DNA of 64,000 nucleotides from Streptomyces jumonjinensis. GTDB lineage: Bacteria; Actinomycetota; Actinomycetes; Streptomycetales; Streptomycetaceae. This document shows, piece after piece, positions 57,686 to 64,000 of the stretch. Where the stretch lies: assembly GCF_009600885.1 (NCBI RefSeq), contig NZ_VCLA01000172.1, forward strand, positions 37,317-101,316, given 5' to 3'. The notes beneath the pieces were generated by a model, which made no database searches, was not told the DNA's origin, and saw only the letters and a list, made by a program, of their open reading frames with translations. The number at the start of each line of letters is the position of its first letter. Within the stretch, counting starts at the first letter, position 1. The position numbers were made by a program, and so were the translations under genes.

Positions 57686-59104
57686 ATGACCCTTGTGACC
57701 GCTGTGAAGAGCGCCCGCCGCCCCCACCACCGGCGGCGGCGGGTCCCGGTCGGGCCGGCCGCCCTGTGCACCGTGGCAGCGGTCGCCGGAGCGGCCGTCC
57801 ATCTGACCGGAGCCGAGCCGGGCGGTCCGTTTCCGCCGCTCCTCGCGGCCGTGGCCGTCATCGCCGTGGCCGTCATCGCCATGGCCGTCATCGCCATGGC
57901 CGCCTTCCCCGCCTGGTGGGCGCGGCATCACCGCCATGCCCCTCCGGCCGATACGGCTCACCCCGCCGATGGCGCTGGTGGCACGGAGGAGGATCGGACG
58001 GAGGGGACCGAGGGGACGGCGCTCTGGCGGATGCGTACCACCGTGCGGGACGCGCCCGGCAGCCTCGCGGCGCTCTGCACCGCGCTCGCCTCCCTCGGCG
58101 TCGACATCCTCACCCTCCAGACGCATCCGCTCGCCGAGGGGACGGTGGACGAGTTCCTGCTGCGGACGCCCGCCTCGATCCCGGCCCGGCGGCTCACCGA
58201 CGCGGTGGCGGCGGCCGGGGGCCGCGACACCTGGACCGAGCGCGCCGACCCCCACGATCTGGTCGACACCCCGACCCGGGTGCTCGCTCTCGCCACCCGT
58301 ACGGCGCTGGACTCGGCCGAGCTGCCGCTCGCGCTGCGCCGGCTGCTCGGCCGCTGCACCGTTCACTCCCGCCCCGCCGTCTCTCCCGCCGGCCGTCCCG
58401 CCGGGGATCTCCCTCCCGTGGAAGGAGTGCTGGAGGAGACGGTGATGAGGCTGCGCGATCCGAGCGGCGGCGAGCTCACCGTGGAGCGGCCCCATCTGCC
58501 GTTCACCCCGGCCGAGTTCGCCCGGGCCCGGGCGCTGCTGGAGCTGGACGCCCGGCTCGGGGCCCGGGTTCCGCGCCACCGGGACGTGCTCACCCTCCCC
58601 GAGGGCGGTGAGATCACCGTGCGCCGGGCCGATCAGCGCGATGTCGCGGCGGCCAAGGCCATGCAGGAGCGGTGCTCCGACCGGACGCTGAGACAGCGGT
58701 ACCACGGGTCCTCCGGCGACGCCCACCGCTATCTGGACCATCTGCTGAGCCCGCGCTTCGGCCGGAGTCTCGCGGCACAGACCGAGTCGGGCCGGCTGGT
58801 CGCCCTCGGCCATCTGCTGTGGGACGGGGACGAGACCGAGCTCGCGCTGATCGTGGAGGACTCCTGGCAGCGCCGCGGGATCGGCTCCGAGCTGCTCGGC
58901 CGGCTGATCGGGCTGGCCCGGGAGGCGGGCTGCGGCCAGGTGTACGCGGTCACCCAGTCGTCCAACACGGGGATGGTCGCGGCGATGCGCGGCCTCGGTC
59001 TGCCGCTCGACTACCAGGTGGAAGGGGGCGTCCTGGTCGTCACCGCCCAGCTGGCCGGAGCGGGCGCGGAGCCGGGCCCACGGCTCGAAGAGGCCGAACG
59101 CTGA
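57686..59104 (+). CDS. Membrane-anchored ACT-GNAT fusion protein
   Basis: A 472-residue protein. Two hydrophobic stretches lie at about 24-42 and 51-76 (the second is an AVIAVAVIAMAVIAMAA repeat encoded by a 15-nt tandem DNA repeat near 57850-57905). An ACT domain follows at about 110-190 (WRMRTTVRDAPGSLAALCTALASLGVDILTLQTHPLAEGTVDEFLL). The C-terminal third is a GNAT acetyltransferase (ITVRRADQRDVAAAKAMQERCSDRTLRQRYHG...VEDSWQRRGIGSELLGRLIGLAREAG). ACT domains bind amino acids, so amino-acid-controlled acetylation is a reasonable hypothesis. Alternative starts would remove the membrane part; ATG 57686 has no clear ribosome site. Confidence 0.8.
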   Translation: MTLVTAVKSARRPHHRRRRVPVGPAALCTVAAVAGAAVHLTGAEPGGPFPPLLAAVAVIAVAVIAMAVIAMAAFPAWWARHHRHAPPADTAHPADGAGGTEEDRTEGTEGTALWRMRTTVRDAPGSLAALCTALASLGVDILTLQTHPLAEGTVDEFLLRTPASIPARRLTDAVAAAGGRDTWTERADPHDLVDTPTRVLALATRTALDSAELPLALRRLLGRCTVHSRPAVSPAGRPAGDLPPVEGVLEETVMRLRDPSGGELTVERPHLPFTPAEFARARALLELDARLGARVPRHRDVLTLPEGGEITVRRADQRDVAAAKAMQERCSDRTLRQRYHGSSGDAHRYLDHLLSPRFGRSLAAQTESGRLVALGHLLWDGDETELALIVEDSWQRRGIGSELLGRLIGLAREAGCGQVYAVTQSSNTGMVAAMRGLGLPLDYQVEGGVLVVTAQLAGAGAEPGPRLEEAER

Positions 59105-59335
59105 GCACCCGCTCTCCGTGCGGGCGCGTCCGCACCCCAGCGGGCTGATCGGTACCTTCAGCGCTTCACCTTCACGGAACGGGCCCGCGCGCTTCCCGGC
59201 GGCGGGGCCTCCGATCAGCCGGTGGGCTGCCAAGAAGCAGGGATCCGGCCAGTGAACCGGCGCGTGACCTGGCCGACTACATGCCTCGATCAGACGATGG
59301 TGACGCAGACCCCCCACTCGTATGAGGATGTGTGC

Positions 59336-61018
59336 ATGTCAGTAATCTCCAGCAACCTGCTGCCCCGCCAGGTCGCCGACGCCTATGTCGACGCGCTCAT
59401 CGAACTCGATCCGACCATCGGCACCTATCTGGGAGTCAGGGAGAGTTCGGGCTTCCTTCCCGACTACTCGCCGGCCGGTCAGGAGCAACGCGCCGAACTC
59501 GTCAGGGAGACCCTCGCCCGGCTCGACGCCGCCGAGAAGCAGCCGGGTGCCGAGAGCGCCGTCGAACGGCGCTGCGGCCGGCTGCTGCGTGAGCGGCTGA
59601 CGGCCGAACTCGCCATGCACGAAGCGGAGGAGTGGCTGCGCAGGGTGAGCAATCTGCGCTCGCCCTTGCACTCCGTACGCGAAGTGTTCACCGTGACCCC
59701 GACCGGGACCGAAGCGGACTGGGCCGCCGTGGCCCAGCGGCTGCGGGCCGTGCCCCGCGCGCTGGCCGGTTACCGGGAGTGCCTGGAACTGGGCCTGGAG
59801 CGCAAGCTCTTCGGCGGCCCCCGGGCCACCGCGACCAATATCGGCCAGATGACGGAATGGATCGGTACGGACCGCAGCTGGTTCGCGGAGTTCGTCGCCG
59901 ACGGTCCCGCCGCGCTCCGCGCCGAACTCGACGGCGCGGCCGGGGTCGCCACCCATGCCCTGGCCGAACTGCGCGACTGGATGCGCGATGTGTACGCGCC
60001 CGCCGTCGCGGACGCGCCGGACACCGTGGGCCGGGAGCGGTACGCCCGCTGGTCGCGCTATTTCAACGGCACCGATCTCGATCTCGACGAGGCGTACGCG
60101 TACGGCTGGGCGGAGTACCACCGGCTGCTGGCCGAGATGAAGACCGAGGCCGAGAAGATCCTGCCGGGTTCGGGTCCCTGGGAGGCGCTCGCCCATCTCG
60201 ATGTGCACGGCCGGCATATCGAGGGCGTCGAGGAGGCGCGGCGCTGGCTCCAGGCGCTGATGGACGAGGCGATCGAGGCGCTCGACGGCACCCATTTCGA
60301 ACTGGCCGAGCGGGTACGGAAGGTGGAGTCGCGGATCGCTCCCGCGGGCAGTGCGGCGGCGCCGTACTACACCAGCCCGTCGGAGGACTTCTCCCGGCCC
60401 GGCCAGACCTGGCTGCCGACCATGGGCGCGACCCGCTTCGCCGTGTACGACCTGGTGTCGACCTGGTACCACGAGGGGGTGCCGGGCCATCATCTCCAGC
60501 GGGCGCAGTGGGTGCATGTCGCCGACCAGCTCTCCCGCTACCAGGCCACGATCGGCGGGGTGAGCGCCAATGTCGAGGGCTGGGCGCTGTACGCGGAACG
60601 GCTCATGGACGAGCTGGGATATCTGCCCGACCCGGAGCGCAGGCTCGGCTATCTGGACGCGCAGATGATGCGTGCCTGCCGGGTGATCGTGGATATCGGC
60701 ATGCATCTGGAGCTGGAGATTCCGATGGATTCGCCGTTCCATCCCGGTGAGCGCTGGACCCCCGAACTGGCCCAGGAGTTCTTCGGCGGCCACAGCGGCC
60801 GTCCGGCGGACTTCGTGGAGAGCGAGCTGACACGCTATCTGTCGATGCCGGCCCAGGCCATCGGCTACAAACTCGGCGAGCGGGCCTGGCTGCTGGGCCG
60901 GGAGAACGCGCGCGCGGCGCACGGTGACGCCTTCGACGCCAAGGCCTGGCACATGGCGGCGCTGTCGCAGGGCTCGCTGGGGCTCGACGATCTCGTGGAC
61001 GAGCGGTCGAAGCTGTGA
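59336..61018 (+). CDS. DUF885 family protein (putative zinc carboxypeptidase-like)
   Basis: A 560-residue protein of the DUF885 family. The zinc-binding HExxxxH motif is YHEGVPGHHLQ near residue 378-388, with NVEGWALYAERLMDELG downstream supplying the third-ligand region, as in gluzincin-type folds. Other DUF885 segments are IELDPTIGTYLGVRES and ELTRYLSMPAQAIGYKLGE. No signal peptide, so cytoplasmic. ATG 59336 has GAGGA 7 nt upstream; the longer frame to 59222 lacks one. Probably a peptidase, specificity unknown. Confidence 0.9.
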   Translation: MSVISSNLLPRQVADAYVDALIELDPTIGTYLGVRESSGFLPDYSPAGQEQRAELVRETLARLDAAEKQPGAESAVERRCGRLLRERLTAELAMHEAEEWLRRVSNLRSPLHSVREVFTVTPTGTEADWAAVAQRLRAVPRALAGYRECLELGLERKLFGGPRATATNIGQMTEWIGTDRSWFAEFVADGPAALRAELDGAAGVATHALAELRDWMRDVYAPAVADAPDTVGRERYARWSRYFNGTDLDLDEAYAYGWAEYHRLLAEMKTEAEKILPGSGPWEALAHLDVHGRHIEGVEEARRWLQALMDEAIEALDGTHFELAERVRKVESRIAPAGSAAAPYYTSPSEDFSRPGQTWLPTMGATRFAVYDLVSTWYHEGVPGHHLQRAQWVHVADQLSRYQATIGGVSANVEGWALYAERLMDELGYLPDPERRLGYLDAQMMRACRVIVDIGMHLELEIPMDSPFHPGERWTPELAQEFFGGHSGRPADFVESELTRYLSMPAQAIGYKLGERAWLLGRENARAAHGDAFDAKAWHMAALSQGSLGLDDLVDERSKL

Positions 61019-61188
61019 GCACGGGCTGAGGGACGGCCGGGGGCTCCGCCGCGCACCAGAAGACCCCGGCCGTACGCACTTGGGTTCCAGCGGCGGGCGG
61101 GCTCCCGGCGGCGGCGGTCCCGGGCGTACGCGCGGACGGGTCCCCGCCGTGCCCGCCGAGGGCGCCGCCGCGCGGGAGACCCCGGTCG

Positions 61189-62040
61189 TCAGCGGCGGAA
61201 CCCACCCTCGGAGTCGATGACCTGGCCGGTGATCCACTCGGACTCGTCCGTCGCCAGCCAGGCGATCAGCCGCGCCGGGTCGTCGGGCATCCCCCAGCGT
61301 CCGCTGGGGAACATGCCGGCGATGGCCTGGTAGTCGTCGCCGTCCATGTAGTCCGTGTCCACCGGGCCCGGGTTGACCGTGTTGACGGTCACCGCGAGCG
61401 CTGAGAGCTCGGTGGCGAGCGACCGGGTCGCGGATGCCAGCGCGCCCTTGGCCAGCGCATACGCCAGCTCCGTGGGCATTCCGCCGGCGATGTCCTGGCC
61501 CGAGGTCATCATCATGACCCTGCCGCCCGGGGTGCGCGGCGGCAGGGCGGCCCGCAGCCGTGCGTACTCCTGGATCAGCAGGATCACCGAGCGGGTGTCG
61601 ACGGCCCAGTGGCTGTCGAGCATCTCCGCGTCGATCTCCAGCAGCCGGCCGTCGGCGCCGCTGCGGGCGTGGTTGGCGACGAGGACGTCGATCCGGCCGC
61701 CGAGCGCCTCGGCCGCCTCGGCGATGAGCCTGGCGGGGGCGGCGGCGTCGGAGAGATCGCCGGGGCCGTGGCAGACCCGGGCGTCGGGGTCCGCGAGCGC
61801 CGCGCGCACCCCGGCGGCCACGGCTTCAGGGCCTTCGGGGTCGGCGCCCCACGGCTGGGACGCGTCATGCGGCACATGGTGGTGGAGATAGACGCTGGCG
61901 CCGTACGCGGCCAGCCTGCGGGCGACCGCGTAGCCGATGCCGCCGCGCCGGCTGGCCCCGGTGACCAGCGCGGTCCGGCCCCGCAGGGGAAGCGGGTCGC
62001 GGCGCAGGGATTCGGGGTGGGGGTGAGGGATTCTCGGCAT
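61189..62040 (-). CDS. SDR-family oxidoreductase
   Basis: A 283-residue classical-type short-chain dehydrogenase. The nucleotide-binding motif is TGASRRGGIGYAV (an enlarged glycine loop, resembling 3-ketoacyl-reductase-like SDRs of divergent type), NAG is replaced by VANHARSG, and the catalytic motif is YALAK with the Ser in MMMTSGQDIAG. The C-terminal WLATDESEWITGQVIDSEGGFRR is standard. Substrate unknown. Confidence 0.9.
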   Translation of the reverse strand: MPRIPHPHPESLRRDPLPLRGRTALVTGASRRGGIGYAVARRLAAYGASVYLHHHVPHDASQPWGADPEGPEAVAAGVRAALADPDARVCHGPGDLSDAAAPARLIAEAAEALGGRIDVLVANHARSGADGRLLEIDAEMLDSHWAVDTRSVILLIQEYARLRAALPPRTPGGRVMMMTSGQDIAGGMPTELAYALAKGALASATRSLATELSALAVTVNTVNPGPVDTDYMDGDDYQAIAGMFPSGRWGMPDDPARLIAWLATDESEWITGQVIDSEGGFRR

Positions 62041-62192
62041 AGGCCCCCACCCTGTCGAAGACCGGACGGGCTGTCACATGATTTTCCCCGCCGCGGCCAC
62101 CGGCTCCGCGGCCCCCGGTTCCCCGCCCGCCTGCTCCCGCCCGTCACCGGTCCACCCGCCACCGGTCCGCCCGGTTCAGCAGCCGCAGTCGT

Positions 62193-62345
62193 CCGTGCCG
62201 GCGGGGGCGGGCTGAGTCGGCCGCGCCGGGGTGCTTCGGGGCTGGGGCCCTTGCCGGGTCCGGGTGCTTCGGGGCTGGGCGGGGGTGCTTGAGGGTGCGG
62301 GTGCGGGTGCTTCGGGTGGGTGCGGTGTGCTGGGGTCCGGGGTCC
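62193..62345. repeat. G-rich degenerate repeats inside the rhodanese remnant
   Basis: GGTGCTTCGGG(G/T) recurs at about 62230, 62264 and 62308 with variants (GGGTGCTTGAGGGTG), separated by CTGGGGC/CCGGG steps. The stretch encodes Pro/Ala/Ser/Thr-rich peptide in every minus-strand frame, typical of non-selected filler. Confidence 0.6.
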
Positions 62346-62350
62346 GCTCC

Positions 62351-62453
62351 GGGGTGGTGCCGGGACTCATGATTTACGGCGCGTTTCCAGTCCCTGTTTA
62401 ATGACGGGCCTCCTCCGCGCCACAAATCACGCTTTACGTCCCGGCACCACCCC
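62351..62453. mobile_element. 103-bp inverted-repeat element (MITE-like) in the rhodanese remnant
   Basis: Perfect 16-bp terminal inverted repeats: GGGGTGGTGCCGGGAC (62351-62366) and GTCCCGGCACCACCCC (62438-62453). Inside them a second, imperfect pair GATTTACGGCGCG / CGCGCCACAAATC (62371-62383 and 62415-62427) continues the symmetry. The interior is distinctly AT-richer (GTTTAATGA) than the flanks. No target-site duplication is obvious. It could be a non-autonomous mobile element or a strong hairpin. Confidence 0.55.
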
Positions 62454-62838
62454 TGCGCGGCCCCCTCCCATGAGACCTCAAACCCGCCCGCCCGCCGTCC
62501 ATCCCGGGTGATCAGCGCGGTCGGCAGATGGACCGCGCCGGGGACATGCCCCTGGTCCCAGGAGGCGGTGGAACGGGAGTCGACCACGGTGAATCCGGGG
62601 TCGACTCCCAGGGCGAGCGCAGCGGCGACGTCGGAGACGTCGGCGTGACAGGCCAGGCTCGCGGAGAAGTACGCGGCGGCAGCGGCGGGCGCGGCGGGAG
62701 GGACGCGCAGAACGGGGTTCACGGTGAGCGGACTCGTTGTCATGGCTGAGAATCTATGGCCGGTGATCGGTCCCGCTGAAGGGGAATTCCCCGGGGAACG
62801 TCTTGATCCGCCATGCATCGCCCTGTTGTCTATGAACT

Positions 62839-63285
62839 ATGAGCGGATATTCACCGGACGCCACGGACTGGCGCATTCTGGCGGCCCTGCAACGCGACGG
62901 CCGGGCCAGCTTCGCCGAACTGGCGCGGACGGTCTCCATGTCCGCGAGCGCCGTGACGGAGCGGGTGCGGCGGCTGGAGGAGGCGGGCGTCATCGCGGGC
63001 TATACGGCGGTGGTGGACCGGGAGCGGCTGGGGCTGCCGATCCTGGCCTTCGTCCGCCTGCGCTACCCCAACGGCAACTACAAGCCGTTCCACGATCTTC
63101 TGGAGACGACTCCGGAGATCCTGGAGGCGCACCATGTGACCGGTGACGACTGCTTCGTACTGAAGGTCGCCACCCGGTCCATGAACCATCTGGAGGAGGT
63201 CACGGGCCGTATCGGCGCCCTCGGCTCGGTCACCACCAGCATCGTCTACTCCTCACCGCTGCCGCACCGGGCGGTCAGCCGCTGA
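62839..63285 (+). CDS. Lrp/AsnC family transcriptional regulator
   Basis: A 148-residue regulator: N-terminal HTH (about 8-55; DWRILAALQRDGRASFAELARTVSMSASAVTERVRRLEEAGVIAGYTAVVD) and a RAM effector domain (about 68-140; ILAFVRLRYPNG...EAHHVTGDDCFVLKVATRSMNHLEEV). GDDCFVL matches the amino-acid-sensing GDyDy loop. It is divergent from the rhodanese remnant, a common actinobacterial pair, and is intact even though its neighbour is broken. Confidence 0.93.
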   Translation: MSGYSPDATDWRILAALQRDGRASFAELARTVSMSASAVTERVRRLEEAGVIAGYTAVVDRERLGLPILAFVRLRYPNGNYKPFHDLLETTPEILEAHHVTGDDCFVLKVATRSMNHLEEVTGRIGALGSVTTSIVYSSPLPHRAVSR

Positions 63286-63307
63286 GCGGACGGCCGCCGC
63301 CCGGCGG

Positions 63308-64000
63308 TCAGCCGCCCAGCGGCGCGGTGCGCAGCCGGACCGTGGAGCCGTGGCGCTGCTTGACCACTTCGAGCTGGGTGGGGATACGGCGGCGCAGATC
63401 GGCGACATGGCTGACGATGCCGACGCTGCGGTCCCGTTCCCGCAGGGAGTCCAGTACGTCGATGACCTCGTCCAGGGTCTGTTCGTCCAGGCTGCCGAAG
63501 CCCTCGTCGATGAAGAGGGTGTCCAGTCGCACTCCCCCGGCCTCCTCGGTGACCACATCGGCGAGGCCCAGCGCCAGCGCCAGCGAGGCGAAGAAGGTCT
63601 CACCGCCGGAGAGGGTCGCTGTGTCGCGTTCGCCGCCGGTCCAGGAGTCCACGACATGGAGCCCGAGACCGGAGCGTCTGCCGCCCGAGCGGGCGTCGGA
63701 GTGCACCAGGCTGTAGCGGCCCTGGGACATCCGCCGGAGCCGTACGGTGGCCGCCGCCGCGACCTGTTCGAGCCGGGCCGCCAGCACATAGGACTCCAGG
63801 CGCATCTTCCGCTCGTTGTCGGCGGAGGTGCCCGCGGTGAGACCGGCGAGCCGGGCGACCCGGTCGTACTCCTCGCGCAGCGGTCCGAGAGCGAGCGACT
63901 CGGCGGCGGCCCGCTCCGACAGCCGGCCGAGCTCACCGCACCGGTCGCACGCGGCGGCGTACGCGGACACGGCCTGGCGCAGCGCCCGTTCGGCGGTCTC
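63308..64000 (-). CDS. sbcC: SMC-family exonuclease subunit SbcC, C-terminal part (partial)
   Basis: The frame is open from the right edge (64000) to the stop at 63308, about 230 residues. It shows the end of the coiled coil and the C-terminal ATPase lobe: the signature motif is TLSGGETFFASLALALGLADVV, Walker B TLFIDEGFGSLDEQTLDEVIDVLDSL and the D-loop/H-switch VGIVSHVADLRRRI. With SbcD it forms the Mre11-Rad50-like nuclease that trims hairpins and DNA ends. The N-terminal part and the Walker A lie outside the window. Confidence 0.92.
   Translation of the reverse strand, partial: ETAERALRQAVSAYAAACDRCGELGRLSERAAAESLALGPLREEYDRVARLAGLTAGTSADNERKMRLESYVLAARLEQVAAAATVRLRRMSQGRYSLVHSDARSGGRRSGLGLHVVDSWTGGERDTATLSGGETFFASLALALGLADVVTEEAGGVRLDTLFIDEGFGSLDEQTLDEVIDVLDSLRERDRSVGIVSHVADLRRRIPTQLEVVKQRHGSTVRLRTAPLGG

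Larger units (their letters stand above)
62176..62743 (-). pseudogene. Rhodanese-like sulfurtransferase, disrupted
   Basis: The N-terminal part from ATG 62743 is intact: MTTSPLTVNPVLRVPP..., then VVDSRSTASWDQGHVPGAVHLPTALI, a standard rhodanese start (to about residue 78, base 62510). After that the similarity stops: no CxxGxxR active-site loop follows, and the frame runs through low-complexity, repeat-rich DNA to a stop at 62144. In another frame the sequence ends ...GTDDCGC at 62176, which resembles the C-terminus I would expect for the intact protein. The catalytic middle has therefore been lost or replaced; the gap contains a 103-bp inverted-repeat element. Divergent from an Lrp gene, its usual neighbour. 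Confidence 0.7.

Overview
The window is high-GC DNA with NNC/NNG codon bias, frequent GTG/TTG starts, Tat and lipoprotein signals, MurT/GatD, an actinobacterial-type PFK, and Streptomyces-style regulators (an ECF41 sigma factor, a DasR-type operator, a PHO box, RsbW-like ATPases). It is almost certainly chromosomal DNA of a Streptomyces or a close relative. I see no rRNA, tRNA, CRISPR array, phage or transposase gene. From memory, the order pfk ... tap ... bioFBAD ... purB resembles one arm-proximal region of the S. coelicolor chromosome; I could not check this.

Layout. 1-13.4 kb is mostly housekeeping: the tail of an ABC exporter, a membrane DUF457-type hydrolase, a Ski2-like helicase, thioesterase II, glutathione peroxidase, an acyl-CoA dehydrogenase with a divergent TetR regulator, peptide deformylase, the MurT-GatD lipid II amidation pair, 6-phosphofructokinase, and a CtaG-like membrane protein. 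13.5-18.2 kb looks like an accessory isoprenoid locus: two tandem polyprenyl diphosphate synthases face a WS/DGAT-like acyltransferase translationally coupled to a PAP2-like membrane phosphatase. 18.4-26 kb holds a hypothetical gene, a secreted FG-GAP protein, an RCK-membrane-RCK protein, and a three-gene ABC importer behind a cobalamin riboswitch, which makes it a B12-type (BtuCDF) importer rather than a generic siderophore system. 26-34.6 kb is an extracellular and cell-wall block: an AA10 LPMO with a DasR-like operator over its promoter, a lysophosphatidate-type acyltransferase, secreted tripeptidyl aminopeptidase, a three-gene operon (large DUF1906 protein without signal peptide, small membrane protein, Tat-exported M15-like protein), and an NlpC/P60 hydrolase behind a ydaO (c-di-AMP) riboswitch.

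34.7-48.3 kb carries an RsbW-like ATPase, the complete biotin cluster (bioF divergent from bioBAD), a methyltransferase, an LLM oxidoreductase, a GNAT, two coupled CorC/CNNM-type proteins behind a proline-containing leader ORF, an SGNH hydrolase, purB and mug. 48.4-55.7 kb is regulator-rich: ROK, GntR/HutC, ECF41 sigma and MocR, with an alpha/beta hydrolase and an EamA exporter whose 3' ends overlap antisense by 288 nt. 55.7-64 kb has PhoD phosphatase with a candidate PHO box, a membrane-ACT-GNAT fusion, a DUF885 protein, an SDR, a broken rhodanese gene containing a 103-bp inverted-repeat element, an Lrp/AsnC regulator, and the 3' part of sbcC.

Best leads: the putative polyprenyl-ester locus, the signal-less DUF1906/membrane/Tat operon beside the c-di-AMP-controlled hydrolase, the leader ORF before the CorC pair, and the inverted-repeat element in the rhodanese remnant. 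Short tandem repeats also recur just downstream of several genes. All functional statements are read from sequence motifs without database searches.
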